DNA of 64,000 nucleotides from an uncultured Litoreibacter sp. (GTDB lineage Bacteria > Pseudomonadota > Alphaproteobacteria > Rhodobacterales > Rhodobacteraceae), in NCBI GenBank assembly GCA_947494435.1, contig CANLUY010000002.1, positions 124,001 through 188,000 on the forward strand, read 5' to 3'. How positions within the stretch are numbered: position 1 is the stretch's first letter; every line of letters begins with the position of its first letter. Below, in pieces: positions 54,640 to 64,000 of the stretch. A program made the translations under genes and the position numbers. The notes under the pieces are model-generated. The model was not told the DNA's origin. It ran no database searches and saw nothing but the letters and a program-made list of their open reading frames with translations.

Positions 54640-56712
54640 ATGCGTGGGCCTATTCAACCGGGCCGTCCTTATCCACTTGGGGCGACGCTTGAAGGCGACG
54701 GCGTGAATTTCGCTGTCTTCTCGCGCAATGCGACGAAAGTAATGCTGTGCCTGTTTGATGAGGCGGGGCGTGAGGTTGAGATTATCACATTGCCCGAACG
54801 CGAAGGTCATGTGTGGCACGGGTTTTTGCCAGGTCTGACAGCGGGTCAGCAATACGGATATCGCATGGACGGGCCATATACCCCGCGGCGGGGGCATCGG
54901 TTCAACCCGTTCAAGCTGCTGATTGACCCCTATGCCAAGCAGTTAACCGGACATCCGGTGTGGAATGACGCGCTTTTTGGCTACAAGGCGGGTCACAAGG
55001 ACAAAGACCTAAGTTTTGATAAGACCGATAGCGCGCCTTACATGCCGCGCTGCATTGTGACCGACCCGCGTTTCGCGTGGAGTGACGATGACCGGCCCCA
55101 TCACGACTTGGAAAATTCGGTTATCTACGAGGCGCATGTCAAAGGTCTGACGGCGGGACGCCGCGATATTGCCAATGCCGGGACCTATCTTGCGATGGCC
55201 TCTGATCCGATTTTGGAACATCTCAATCAGCTTGGTGTCACGGCGGTGGAATTGCTGCCAGTGCAGGCGTTTTTGAACGACAAGTTCCTGATTGATCGGG
55301 GGCTGACGAATTACTGGGGCTATATGACCCACGGCTTCTTCGCCCCTGATCCGCGCTATATGCAAGGCGCTGATATTGCTGAGTTTCAGCAGATGGTGCA
55401 GCGGTTCCATTCTGCTGGGATCGAGGTCATTTTAGATGTGGTGTACAACCACACGGCTGAGGGCAGCCAATTGGGGCCGACCTTGATGTTCCGCGGGCTT
55501 GATAACGCAAGCTATTACAGGCTGGCGGATGACCCGCGTTTCTATATCGACGATGCGGGTTGCGGAAATACGTTGGATTTCGAGAACCCGTTTGTGATCC
55601 GGCTTGTGATGGACAGTCTGCGCTATTGGGTGGAGGTCATGCATGTGGACGGGTTCCGCTTTGATTTGTGCTCTGCCCTTGGGCGAACGCGTCATGGGTT
55701 TGAGCGGGACGGGCCGTTCTTCCGTGCTGTCGGGCAAGATCCTGTATTGCAGAAGGTGAAGCTGATCGCGGAACCTTGGGACATTGGACCGGGCGGTTAC
55801 CAGTTGGGCGCGTATCCTGCGCCGTTTGCCGAGTGGAACGACAAGTTTCGCGATGACACGCGCAGTTTCTGGCGCGGGGATCAGGGGAAAGTGTCTGCGA
55901 TGGCCGCGCGGCTTGCAGGCTCTGCCGAGTTTTTCGACCATGACGGGCGGGCGGCAACGTCCTCGCTTAACTTTTTGACCGCGCATGACGGGTTCACGCT
56001 GCACGATACGGTCAGCTATGCGACCAAGCACAATCTGGCCAATGAGGAAGGCAACCGCGACGGGCATTCCAATAATCACTCGGATAATATGGGCGTCGAA
56101 GGCCCTACAGACGATCCTGAGATCATGGCCGCACGGGTGCGGCGCAAGCGCAATATGATTGCGACGCTGATGCTGAGCCAAGGCACACCGATGCTGCTTG
56201 CGGGTGACGAGTTGAGCAATTCGCAAGGCGGCAACAACAACGCCTATTGTCAGGACAATGAGATCGGCTGGGTCACTTGGCCCGAAAAGGGCGATCCGTT
56301 CTTCGATTTCTGCCAGCAGGCGATTGCGTTCCGGCGGATGCATCCCTTGTTGCGTCAAACGCGGTTTCTGCATTCGCGGCCACGGTTGGTGGATGGTGCG
56401 CCGGATTTGTTTTGGCGCAGGGCCAATGGCAAGCCGATGCGGCAGGCGGATTGGGACAATCCTGACCTCGACATCTTGATTGCTGAGATGCGGATGGCCT
56501 CCGGTGCGCCGGAATATGTGCAGCGTGAAGGCGCGCTGCTGGTTGTGCTCAATCGTGGGGGCGCGGTGGAGATCACGCCTCCGGCGCTGCCTTCGGGAGG
56601 GGCGTGGGTGCGACGGTTCGATACCAGTCAGGACGATGCCATCAAAGTGACCGCGGGCACGCATGTGGCGGCGGATGCCGTTGTCGTATTTTCACATGAG
56701 GCCGTACCTTAG
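54640..56712 (+). CDS. glgX: Glycogen debranching enzyme GlgX
   Basis: This 690-residue GH13 isoamylase-type enzyme removes short branches from phosphorylase-limit glycogen. An N-terminal CBM48-like domain (PLGATLEGDGVNFAVFSRNATKVMLCLFDE) is followed by the barrel with DVVYNHTAEGSQLGPT, nucleophile D342 in GFRFDLCSALG, AEPWDIGPGGYQLG (acid/base) and LTAHDGFTLHDTVSYATKHN. I prefer ATG 54640, with AGGTGA just upstream. GTG 54631, overlapping the glgA TGA (GTGA), would add three residues and is an equal alternative. Confidence 0.93.
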   Translation: MRGPIQPGRPYPLGATLEGDGVNFAVFSRNATKVMLCLFDEAGREVEIITLPEREGHVWHGFLPGLTAGQQYGYRMDGPYTPRRGHRFNPFKLLIDPYAKQLTGHPVWNDALFGYKAGHKDKDLSFDKTDSAPYMPRCIVTDPRFAWSDDDRPHHDLENSVIYEAHVKGLTAGRRDIANAGTYLAMASDPILEHLNQLGVTAVELLPVQAFLNDKFLIDRGLTNYWGYMTHGFFAPDPRYMQGADIAEFQQMVQRFHSAGIEVILDVVYNHTAEGSQLGPTLMFRGLDNASYYRLADDPRFYIDDAGCGNTLDFENPFVIRLVMDSLRYWVEVMHVDGFRFDLCSALGRTRHGFERDGPFFRAVGQDPVLQKVKLIAEPWDIGPGGYQLGAYPAPFAEWNDKFRDDTRSFWRGDQGKVSAMAARLAGSAEFFDHDGRAATSSLNFLTAHDGFTLHDTVSYATKHNLANEEGNRDGHSNNHSDNMGVEGPTDDPEIMAARVRRKRNMIATLMLSQGTPMLLAGDELSNSQGGNNNAYCQDNEIGWVTWPEKGDPFFDFCQQAIAFRRMHPLLRQTRFLHSRPRLVDGAPDLFWRRANGKPMRQADWDNPDLDILIAEMRMASGAPEYVQREGALLVVLNRGGAVEITPPALPSGGAWVRRFDTSQDDAIKVTAGTHVAADAVVVFSHEAVP

Positions 56713-56758
56713 GGGGCGGAGCGGCCCACCAACGTATTTATCCGGGAGGAGACGGACC

Positions 56759-58390
56759 ATGCCGATGCAGACAGTACGCACAGACCCTATCGAGGGCCAG
56801 AAACCCGGCACCAGCGGCCTACGCAAGAAGACTGCCGTGTTCAAGCGGCCGCATTTTCTTGAGAATTATGTGCAGTCGATCTTTGACGGGATTGGCGGTG
56901 TTGGCGGGCGTACGCTGGTTGTGGGTGGCGACGGGCGGTACTTTAACGATGACGCGATCCAGATCATTTTGCGCATGGCCGCGGCCAATGGAGCGGCGAG
57001 GTGCATCGTTGGGCGAGGCGGCATTATGTCGACGCCTGCGGTGTCCCATCTGATCCGGTTGAGGCAGGCACATGGCGGGTTGATCCTATCGGCCAGTCAC
57101 AATCCCGGCGGGCCGGAGGCGGATTTCGGACTAAAATATAATGGGCCCAACGGTGGTCCTGCGACGGAGGCCGTCACCGACAAGATTTATCAGCGCACGC
57201 AGCAAATCACGATTTACCGGATCACCGCTTCGGGCGGGGTCGATATCGACACGCTGGGTCTGCATGACCATCAAGGCATGGAGGTCGAGATCGTCGATCC
57301 GGTGGCAGATTATGTGGCTTTGATGGAGCGGCTGTTTGACTTCGACAAGATCGCAGCGTTGTTCGCGGGCGGGTTCACGATGCGATTTGATGCGATGCAT
57401 GCTGTGACGGGCCCCTATGCGCGCGCCATTCTCGAAGAGCGTCTGGGGGCTGCGGAAGGGACTGTGGTGAACGGTGTGCCGAGTGCGGATTTCGGCGGGG
57501 GGCATCCTGATCCGAACCCGATTTGGGCGAAGGGTCTGATGGATGTGATGTATGGCGCTGAGGCGCTTGATTTCGGAGCGGCCTCAGATGGGGATGGAGA
57601 CCGGAATATGATCGTGGGCAAAGGTTGCTATGTGACGCCGTCGGACAGTCTGGCGCTGCTGACGGCCAAGGCGCATCTGGCGCCTGCATATAAGGGCGGC
57701 TTGGCAGGGGTTGCGCGCTCCATGCCGACCTCGCGCGCGGTGGACCATGTGGCGGAGAAGCTGGGCATTGGTTGTTTTGAAACGCCGACTGGGTGGAAGT
57801 TCTTCGGTAACCTGCTTGATGCCGGGAAAGTCACGTTATGCGGTGAGGAAAGCGCCGGAACAGGGTCGGACCATGTGCGGGAAAAAGACGGGCTTTGGGC
57901 GGTGTTGTTATGGCTGAACATTCTGGCAGAGAGCCAGAAATCTGTAGCGGACCTGCTGGCTGATCTGTGGGCGGAACATGGGCGATGTTATTATTCGCGC
58001 CACGACTATGAGGATGTCGAGGCGGAGAAAGCCTACGCGATGATGGACGGGCTGCGTGCAAAACTCCCCTCCCTCGCGGGCTCGGAGGCGGGCAAGTTGA
58101 GCGTCGAGATGGCGGATGAGTTCGCCTATCATGATCCCGTCGATGGCTCGCATTCGGCGGGGCAGGGCATCCGGGTCGCCTTCACCAATGGCGCGCGGGC
58201 TGTGTTTCGGCTGTCGGGGACGGGTACCGAAGGGGCCACGATCCGACTTTATCTGGAGCAGATGGAAACCGACCCTGACAAACTGGCGATGCAACCGGAG
58301 GAGGCGCTGGCTGATATCCGGGAGGCGGCGATGCAGTTGTCGGATCTGACGGCGATGACGGGGCGCGAGGCCCCTGATGTGATCACCTGA
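56759..58390 (+). CDS. pgm: Alpha-D-glucose phosphate-specific phosphoglucomutase
   Basis: This 543-residue enzyme interconverts glucose-1-phosphate and glucose-6-phosphate and so connects glycogen to glycolysis. Motifs: phosphoserine S113 in SASHNPGGPEADFGLKYN, metal loop ASDGDGDRNMIVG, sugar loop GEESAGTGSDHVREKDG and C-terminal phosphate loop RLSGTGTEGATIRLY. The ATG at 56759 has GGGAGGAG eight bases upstream; upstream in-frame codons lie inside glgX. Confidence 0.95.
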   Translation: MPMQTVRTDPIEGQKPGTSGLRKKTAVFKRPHFLENYVQSIFDGIGGVGGRTLVVGGDGRYFNDDAIQIILRMAAANGAARCIVGRGGIMSTPAVSHLIRLRQAHGGLILSASHNPGGPEADFGLKYNGPNGGPATEAVTDKIYQRTQQITIYRITASGGVDIDTLGLHDHQGMEVEIVDPVADYVALMERLFDFDKIAALFAGGFTMRFDAMHAVTGPYARAILEERLGAAEGTVVNGVPSADFGGGHPDPNPIWAKGLMDVMYGAEALDFGAASDGDGDRNMIVGKGCYVTPSDSLALLTAKAHLAPAYKGGLAGVARSMPTSRAVDHVAEKLGIGCFETPTGWKFFGNLLDAGKVTLCGEESAGTGSDHVREKDGLWAVLLWLNILAESQKSVADLLADLWAEHGRCYYSRHDYEDVEAEKAYAMMDGLRAKLPSLAGSEAGKLSVEMADEFAYHDPVDGSHSAGQGIRVAFTNGARAVFRLSGTGTEGATIRLYLEQMETDPDKLAMQPEEALADIREAAMQLSDLTAMTGREAPDVIT

Positions 58391-58401
58391 GGGAAAACCA
58401 T

Positions 58402-58428
58402 AGGCCCATTCGCGGCTTGGCCTTTTTA
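58402..58428 (+). terminator. Terminator-like hairpin between pgm and glgP
   Basis: AGGCC and GGCCT enclose a 12-base loop and are followed by TTTTATA. A weak to moderate rho-independent terminator that may reduce read-through into glgP, which starts 84 bases later. Confidence 0.45.
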
Positions 58429-58511
58429 TATTGGTAAAGATATGGCAACACCCGACTGCTATCTGGCGGGCGTTGGGGCATGCCCGCGCTGTGACATAGG
58501 GAAGTGTCTGA

Positions 58512-60893
58512 ATGAATGTGGTGAATGATCTGTCCGGCGAAGCTCTGCGCGCGCGCGTCACGCAGCATCTGACCTATACTCTTGGTAAGGATAAGTCTCA
58601 TGCGAGCCTTTATGACTGGCGTATGGCTGTCAGCTACAGCGTGCGCGATATCCTGATCGAGCCTTGGTTCGAGGCGACGCGCAAGACCTATGAGGCGCAA
58701 GGCAAACGCGTCTATTACCTGTCGATGGAATTTCTGATCGGGCGCATTTTGGAAGATGCGATGGTCAATCTTGGCCTGCGCGACGCGATGGAAGAGATGC
58801 TGGAAGCAGAGGACATCGCATTGGCGGATGTCATCGAGGACGAGCCTGACGCGGCCTTGGGAAATGGCGGTCTTGGCCGTTTGGCGGCATGTTTTCTGGA
58901 AAGCATGTCAACGCTGGCTTGCCCCGCCTATGGCTATGGTATCCGCTACGAGCATGGGTTGTTTCGCCAGAAATTTGAGGGTGGCAGGCAAGTTGAGCAT
59001 CCTGAGGATTGGCTGAACCAGCCGCATCCTTGGGAGTTTGAGCGCCCCGAAGCCCGTTACACGATCCCGTTCAAAGGCCACGTGGATGGCACAGCTTGGT
59101 ATCCGGCAGAGACGGTTTTTGCACGCGCTTATGACATGCCGGTCATTGGCTGGCAGGGCAAATGGGCCAATACGTTGCGCCTGTGGGGCGCGCATCCAAC
59201 AGAGTTGTTTGATCTTGAACAGTTTAACTCCGGCGATCACACCGCTGCTGCTGCGCCTGAAGCGTTGGCGCGGACATTGTCGCGTGTGCTTTATCCCGAG
59301 GACACGACCGACAACGGCAAAGAATTGCGGTTGAAACAGGAGTATTTTCTAACCTCAGCCGCCTTGCAGGACATCTTGCGCCGGTTCCTGAGCGAGTACG
59401 ATGATCTGAGTTTGCTGCCCGAAAAGGTGGCGATCCAGATGAATGACACCCATCCCGCGCTGGCGGGGCCGGAGTTGATCCGGCTTTTGACCGATGTGCA
59501 TGGGCTGGCATGGGATGAGGCAAAGCGGCTGGCGCAGGGCTGTTTGAACTACACCAACCACACGTTGTTACCTGAGGCGTTGGAGGCGTGGTCGACATGG
59601 TTGATGGGGCGGGTCTTGCCGCGCCATATGCAGATTATCGAACGGATTGACGCCGAACACCAAGCGTTGAGCGGTTGCACGCCGGACTTGGCGATTGTGC
59701 GGCATGATCAAGTGCATATGGGCACGTTGGCTTTTGTAATGGCGTCGCATGTGAACGGCGTCTCGGCGCTGCATACACAGCTGATGCAGGAGACGGTTTT
59801 TGCGGGCCTGAGCAAGCTTTACCCGAACCGGATTATCAACCAGACCAATGGTGTGACACCGCGCCGTTGGTTGCGGTTGTCGAACCCCGCCTTGTCGAGA
59901 GTGTTGCACGACACGATTGGCGCAGGGTGGGAGCGCGATTTGGACCGTTTGGCTGACCTTGGCACGCATGAGGCGGACGCGAGCGTGCGCGACGCGGTCG
60001 GCGCTGCGAAACGCGAGAATAAGGTGGCGCTGTCAAACTGGTCGGCAGAGCATTTGGGCGTGACGCTTGATCCGGACGCGATGTTCGATGTGCAGATCAA
60101 ACGTATGCACGAATATAAACGCCAGTTGATGAATATTCTTGAGACGGTCGCCCGCTGGTCGGAGATACGAGCCAATCCGCAAGGCAATTGGACACCTCGG
60201 GTCAAGATTTTCGGGGGCAAAGCTGCGCCGGGCTATTTCTTTGCCAAGGATGTGATCCGGTTCATCAATGATGTGGCGCATGTCATCAATAATGACCCGG
60301 TGACGGGTGATCTTTTAAAGGTGATTTATCCGGCGAATTACAATGTCTCCATGGCGCAGCGGTTGATCCCTGCGGCTGATTTGTCGGAACAAATCTCGAC
60401 CGCTGGCAAAGAAGCCTCTGGCACGGGCAATATGAAATTTACGATGAACGGCGCGCTGACGGTTGGCACGTTGGATGGGGCGAATGTTGAGATCCGCGAA
60501 CATGTGGGGGAAGAGAATTTCTTTTTGTTCGGAATGACGGCTGACGAGGCGCAAAAGCGTGCGCAGATGTCCGATCACGCGCGTCGTGCGATCCTTGCGA
60601 GCCAAGCCATGCAGGATGTTTTGCAATTGAGTGTGGAGGGGCGGTTCAGCCCCGATGACACCGACCGCTATAACGGGTTGGTCGATACGATGTGGCAGCA
60701 TGACCCGTTTCTGGTGGCGTCAGATTTTGACAGCTACCGTGCGGTGCAGGCGGAGGTGGACACAGCTTTTCAGGACCGTGACCACTGGAACAGGCTGGCG
60801 CTGCGCAACATCGCCGGATCGGGCTTCTTGTCGTCGGATCGCACGATAAAAAGCTACATGCGCGATATTTGGGACGCGAAGAGCCTTCTTTGA
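58512..60893 (+). CDS. glgP: Glycogen/starch/alpha-glucan phosphorylase
   Basis: This 793-residue GT35 enzyme releases glucose-1-phosphate from glycogen. The PLP-binding lysine is K642 in EASGTGNMKFTMNGALTVGTLDGANVEI. Other motifs: YYLSMEFLIGRILEDAMVNLG, ALGNGGLGRLAACFLES, YGIRYEHGLFRQ, NDTHPALAGPELIRLL and KRMHEYKRQLMNIL. Full length. It ends four bases from the stop of the convergent alpha-glucosidase gene, leaving no room for separate terminators. Confidence 0.96.
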   Translation: MNVVNDLSGEALRARVTQHLTYTLGKDKSHASLYDWRMAVSYSVRDILIEPWFEATRKTYEAQGKRVYYLSMEFLIGRILEDAMVNLGLRDAMEEMLEAEDIALADVIEDEPDAALGNGGLGRLAACFLESMSTLACPAYGYGIRYEHGLFRQKFEGGRQVEHPEDWLNQPHPWEFERPEARYTIPFKGHVDGTAWYPAETVFARAYDMPVIGWQGKWANTLRLWGAHPTELFDLEQFNSGDHTAAAAPEALARTLSRVLYPEDTTDNGKELRLKQEYFLTSAALQDILRRFLSEYDDLSLLPEKVAIQMNDTHPALAGPELIRLLTDVHGLAWDEAKRLAQGCLNYTNHTLLPEALEAWSTWLMGRVLPRHMQIIERIDAEHQALSGCTPDLAIVRHDQVHMGTLAFVMASHVNGVSALHTQLMQETVFAGLSKLYPNRIINQTNGVTPRRWLRLSNPALSRVLHDTIGAGWERDLDRLADLGTHEADASVRDAVGAAKRENKVALSNWSAEHLGVTLDPDAMFDVQIKRMHEYKRQLMNILETVARWSEIRANPQGNWTPRVKIFGGKAAPGYFFAKDVIRFINDVAHVINNDPVTGDLLKVIYPANYNVSMAQRLIPAADLSEQISTAGKEASGTGNMKFTMNGALTVGTLDGANVEIREHVGEENFFLFGMTADEAQKRAQMSDHARRAILASQAMQDVLQLSVEGRFSPDDTDRYNGLVDTMWQHDPFLVASDFDSYRAVQAEVDTAFQDRDHWNRLALRNIAGSGFLSSDRTIKSYMRDIWDAKSLL

Positions 60894-60897
60894 TCGT

Positions 60898-62514
60898 TTA
60901 GCCCGTGCTGACGGTGATTTTTGCTGTGTGGTCGAGGTAGGCGAAGCCGTTGCCCTCTAGCGTCAGAGTGCTGCCTTCGAGCGTTGCCGCGTTGGCATAG
61001 GAAAGCGTGGCCGCGCCTTTGATCGTTAACTGTTTTCGGTCAAGGCGGAGGTTGAAGAGGCAGGTGATCGTCTCGTCTTTTGCGGTGCGCGTGAAGCCCA
61101 GAATGGGTTCGGGCAAGCGCAGGAAGGTAGTCGTGCCTGTGCTAAGCGCTGGGCTGGCTTTGCGGCGGGCGATGGTGTCTTTGTAGAAGGTCAGAATGCT
61201 GTCTGGTCCCTGCTGGTCAACGGCTTTGGCGGCTTGGGGTGGTTTGACGGGCAACCACGGTGTTCCCTCTGAGAAGCCTGCATTCGGCGCGTCTTTTTCC
61301 CAGACCATCGGGGTGCGGCATCCATCGCGGCCTTTGACGGCTGGCCAGTAGCGAATAGCAGGTGGGTCGGTGAGTTCTTCGAAGACCAGCTCCGTCTCTG
61401 TCTGGCCGAGTTCCTCGCCTTGATAGATGCCGATTGTGCCCTCAAACGCCATCAGCATGGCGCAGGTCAGGCGGGCCATTGCGTCTTCAGAGGTGGCGTA
61501 GTCGGCCCAACGGCTGACTTGGCGCGGGACGTCGTGATTTGAGAAAGACCAATAGGGGTGCCCGTCTGGCGCGCCGCGCTGAAAGCCTTGGATGCAGTTT
61601 TGGAAATGCTCGGCTGAGAAATCGGGACCGAGCATTGCGAAGCTGTAGGCCATGTGCAGGCGGGACGTGCCTTTGGTGTACTCGCCCATGATCTCGATGG
61701 ATTTGTGGCCCATCTCGCCGACTTCGCCGACCATCATGATGTCTTCATATTGGTCCGTCAGGCTGCGCAGACGTTCGAGGAAGCTCAGGTTTTCAGGCCG
61801 GGTCTTGTTGTAGATGTTGTTCTGCATTCCATAGAGGTCGGTTGCCATGACCTGCGGCTTGGCTTGGGCCGGAGGGTTGGAGCGCAGCTTTTGGTCGTGG
61901 AAGTAGTAGTTGACCGTATCAAGGCGGAAGCCGTCCAGCCCGCGGTCGAGCCAAAACTTACAAGTTTCAAGGATCGCATCAACGACATCGGGGTTGTGGA
62001 AATTCAGATCGGGTTGGGAGGCGAGGAAGTTGTGGAGGTAATATTGCCCACGGCCGGGATCGAACTCCCATGCGGGGCCGCCGAAATGGCTGTGCCAGTT
62101 GGTTGGCGGCGCGCCATCGGGCAGGGGGTCGGCCCACACGTACCAGTCTGCTTTGTCATTGTCGCGGCTGACGCGGGACTGTTTGAACCACTCGTGTTGA
62201 TCGGAGGTGTGGGACAAGACCTGATCAACGATCAGTTTCAGACCCTTGTCATGGGCGGTTTGGATCAGCCGGTCAAAGGCATCGAGATCGCCAAACAGCG
62301 GATCGACTGCGAGGTAATCAGAGACGTCATAGCCCATATCCGCTTGCGGGGAGGCGAAGATCGGGGACAGCCAGATGCAATCCACGCCAAGGGCTGCGAT
62401 ATGGTCCAAGCGGCGGGTGATGCCGTCCAGATCGCCGACACCGTCGCCGTCATCGTCCTGATAGGACCGGGGATAGACCTGATAGATTACAGCGCTGCGC
62501 CACCATTCGTTCAT
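60898..62514 (-). CDS. GH13 alpha-glucosidase (oligo-1,6-glucosidase type)
   Basis: This 538-residue GH13 enzyme begins WWRSAVIYQVYPRSYQDDDGDGVGDL, the signature of the oligo-1,6-glucosidase/alpha-glucosidase subfamily. Nucleophile D199 in DGFRLDTVNYY, acid/base in MMVGEVGEM, and FSNHDVPRQVSRW complete the site. No signal peptide, so it is cytoplasmic and would cleave short maltodextrins or isomalto-oligosaccharides released by GlgX. I start at ATG 62514, with AAAGGA six bases upstream. It opposes the glg operon and is divergent from ftsZ. Sucrose or trehalose hydrolysis cannot be excluded. Confidence 0.9.
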   Translation of the reverse strand: MNEWWRSAVIYQVYPRSYQDDDGDGVGDLDGITRRLDHIAALGVDCIWLSPIFASPQADMGYDVSDYLAVDPLFGDLDAFDRLIQTAHDKGLKLIVDQVLSHTSDQHEWFKQSRVSRDNDKADWYVWADPLPDGAPPTNWHSHFGGPAWEFDPGRGQYYLHNFLASQPDLNFHNPDVVDAILETCKFWLDRGLDGFRLDTVNYYFHDQKLRSNPPAQAKPQVMATDLYGMQNNIYNKTRPENLSFLERLRSLTDQYEDIMMVGEVGEMGHKSIEIMGEYTKGTSRLHMAYSFAMLGPDFSAEHFQNCIQGFQRGAPDGHPYWSFSNHDVPRQVSRWADYATSEDAMARLTCAMLMAFEGTIGIYQGEELGQTETELVFEELTDPPAIRYWPAVKGRDGCRTPMVWEKDAPNAGFSEGTPWLPVKPPQAAKAVDQQGPDSILTFYKDTIARRKASPALSTGTTTFLRLPEPILGFTRTAKDETITCLFNLRLDRKQLTIKGAATLSYANAATLEGSTLTLEGNGFAYLDHTAKITVSTG

Positions 62515-62926
62515 GCATGATCCTTTCGACATTCGTCACCCTAGCAGTCGACGCCTCAAAGAAAAGCAGGTCTTGTTGTCACGTGGCCGGAGAGATGGTA
62601 GTTATCCCCAACAACACAGGCGCAAAGCGCCGATAGGCCGAGCAGTTGGCCCTGCAAGCAGACGAATTCGCCTCGCGGCTTTGCGCGGGAGGTGGCTTTT
62701 TTCGTGTGTTCTCTATGGGGTAAAGGGCTACTGGCCCCTATAATTTGAGTGATTTGGCAAGATACCGCCGAAAGCACGCAAGTTTTCCCCAGATTTTGTG
62801 GCATAAATGCCTTTTTTCGCGTGACCTCAGGGGCGACTCTGGCTAGGGTCTTCGACAAAGAGGCAAAACGATAAGGGCGAAACGCCCAATTTCTTGGTGC
62901 ACAGTACAAACAGGCGGACACAACCC
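62515..62926. other. Divergent region between alpha-glucosidase and ftsZ
   Basis: This 412-bp non-coding stretch should carry the ftsZ promoter and that of the alpha-glucosidase gene. It includes a short hairpin (GGCGC-AAA-GCGCC, about 62619-62635) and a + strand terminator-like hairpin (62671-62702). AGGCGG at about 62912 is a weak ribosome site for ftsZ. I could not pick reliable -35/-10 elements. Confidence 0.45.
62671..62702 (+). terminator. Terminator-like hairpin upstream of ftsZ with no gene before it
   Basis: CCT-CGCG pairs with CGCG-AGG (GG bulge) around GCTTTG, then TGGC and six T. It would stop + strand transcription 220 bases before ftsZ, though no + strand gene starts between glgP and this point. 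It may end a small RNA or attenuate a leader. Confidence 0.4.
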
Positions 62927-64000
62927 ATGACACTCAACCTTCGGATTCCCGAGCAACCAGAATTGAAGCCACGTATCACTGTTTTCGGTGTTGGCGGCGC
63001 AGGCGGCAACGCTGTGAACAACATGATCGAGAAAGAGCTTGATGGTGTTGAATTCGTAACGGCCAATACAGATGCACAAGCGTTGCAGCATTCGAAGGCT
63101 CCGTCGAAAATCCAGATGGGCGTGAAAGTCACTGAAGGTCTGGGCGCGGGTGCACGCCCGTCGGTCGGCGCGTCCGCTGCCGAAGAAACCATTGAAGAAA
63201 TTGTCGACCATCTGGCCGGCGCGCACATGTGCTTTATCACCGCCGGCATGGGTGGCGGAACGGGCACAGGGGCTGCGCCAATCATCGCGCAAGCGGCGCG
63301 GGAGCTGGGTGTTCTGACTGTTGGTGTTGTCACCAAGCCGTTCCAGTTCGAGGGCGGCAAACGCATGAAGCAAGCCGATGAAGGCATTGATGAGCTTCAA
63401 AAAGTTGTCGACACACTGATTATCATTCCGAACCAGAACCTGTTCCGTCTGGCCAATGAAAAGACGACCTTTACCGAGGCGTTTTCCATGGCGGATGACG
63501 TGCTGTATCAAGGCGTCAAAGGTGTGACCGATTTGATGGTCCGTCCTGGCTTGATTAACCTCGACTTCGCTGATGTTCGCGCCGTTATGGACGAGATGGG
63601 CAAAGCGATGATGGGGACAGGCGAGGCAGAGGGCGAAGATCGCGCGATCCAAGCTGCAGAAAAAGCCATCGCCAACCCGCTGCTGGACGAGATTTCCCTG
63701 CGTGGCGCCAAAGGTGTGCTGATCAACATCACTGGCGCACATGACCTGACCTTGTTCGAACTGGACGAAGCGGCCAACCGTATTCGCGAAGAAGTCGACC
63801 CAGAAGCCAACATCATTGTCGGCTCCACGCTGGATACAACAATGGAAGGCGCGATGCGCGTGTCTGTTGTGGCAACGGGCATCGAGGCATCGGAAGAGTT
63901 GCTGGCACAGCCAGTGCCGCGCCGGTCTTTGGCGGCCCCATTGTCGCAAGAGCGTGTGGCTGAACCCGCGCCTGTTGCGGCTGCCGCCCCTGCATCCGTC
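62927..64000 (+). CDS. ftsZ: Cell division protein FtsZ, partial (3' end outside window)
   Basis: 358 residues are visible of this tubulin-like GTPase. They include [17 protein letters not shown], the tubulin signature GGGTGTG at 109-115 ([12 protein letters not shown]), [16 protein letters not shown] and [24 protein letters not shown] in the T7 and synergy regions. The GTPase core is complete by about residue 320, and the start of the variable linker ([11 protein letters not shown]) is visible at the window edge. The start is ATG 62927. It is separated from ftsA by the glycogen cluster and must be transcribed from its own promoter. Confidence 0.96.
   Translation, partial: MTLNLRIPEQPELKPRITVFGVGGAGGNAVNNMIEKELDGVEFVTANTDAQALQHSKAPSKIQMGVKVTEGLGAGARPSVGASAAEETIEEIVDHLAGAHMCFITAGMGGGTGTGAAPIIAQAARELGVLTVGVVTKPFQFEGGKRMKQADEGIDELQKVVDTLIIIPNQNLFRLANEKTTFTEAFSMADDVLYQGVKGVTDLMVRPGLINLDFADVRAVMDEMGKAMMGTGEAEGEDRAIQAAEKAIANPLLDEISLRGAKGVLINITGAHDLTLFELDEAANRIREEVDPEANIIVGSTLDTTMEGAMRVSVVATGIEASEELLAQPVPRRSLAAPLSQERVAEPAPVAAAAPASV

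Noticed and set aside
55432-56664. 410-codon minus-strand frame opposite glgX
   Set aside because: Antisense shadow of GlgX; composition unlike protein.
62843-63949. 368-codon open frame on the minus strand opposite ftsZ
   Set aside because: It is the antisense shadow of a clear FtsZ sequence and its translation shows no domain.

Overview
The window looks like chromosomal DNA of a marine alphaproteobacterium of the Rhodobacteraceae (Roseobacter group). The evidence is the gene content: a division and cell-wall (dcw) cluster with rhodobacteral DUF2484 genes, two VPLPA-CTERM surface proteins, a DUF1127 gene followed by CCUCCUCCC-loop small-RNA hairpins (the CcsR arrangement of Rhodobacter), a likely DddW DMSP lyase and a methanethiol oxidase. 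I saw no tRNA, rRNA, insertion sequence, CRISPR array or phage gene.

Layout. 1-4.6 kb: a BMP-type ABC importer (nucleoside/purine class) on the minus strand, divergent from a TetR/RutR-like regulator, with a perfect 22-bp palindrome between them. 5.1-6.6 kb: a LysR regulator divergent from a small cupin that I read as dddW. 6.6-14.7 kb: mostly minus-strand housekeeping genes (PepF peptidase, metallophosphoesterase, GFA-type zinc protein, pyruvate carboxylase, FMN-dependent alpha-hydroxy-acid dehydrogenase). 14.8-17.2 kb: UvrD/PcrA helicase. 17.3-27.2 kb: accessory genes (small membrane protein, VPLPA-CTERM protein with a LuxR-type regulator, mtoX with a membrane partner, CPA2 antiporter, LysE/Lrp pair, Tat-exported metallo-beta-lactamase-fold protein, a second VPLPA-CTERM protein). 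27.4-27.95 kb: the DUF1127/CcsR-like locus. 28.2-30.5 kb: Mrp/ApbC and an aminotransferase.

30.5-49.5 kb is the dcw cluster: a long leader with MraZ boxes and a strong hairpin (like the UpsM leader of Rhodobacter sphaeroides), then mraZ-rsmH-ftsL-ftsI-murE-murF-mraY-murD, an opposing DUF6151-like gene, then ftsW-murG-murC-(46-codon ORF)-DUF2484-DUF2484-murB-ddl-ftsQ-ftsA. Many junctions are ATGA, GTGA or TAATG overlaps, which suggests coupled translation. ftsZ does not follow ftsA directly. A complete glycogen cluster (glgB-glgC-glgA-glgX-pgm-glgP) and a convergent GH13 alpha-glucosidase lie between them, and ftsZ starts at 62.9 kb and runs off the window.

The strongest leads are the CcsR-like array, the mraZ leader, the dddW/LysR pair, the glycogen island between ftsA and ftsZ, and the doubly ATGA-coupled small ORF after murC. 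I found no clear sign of a wholly new defence or mobile system. All family assignments come from reading motifs; no database search was run.
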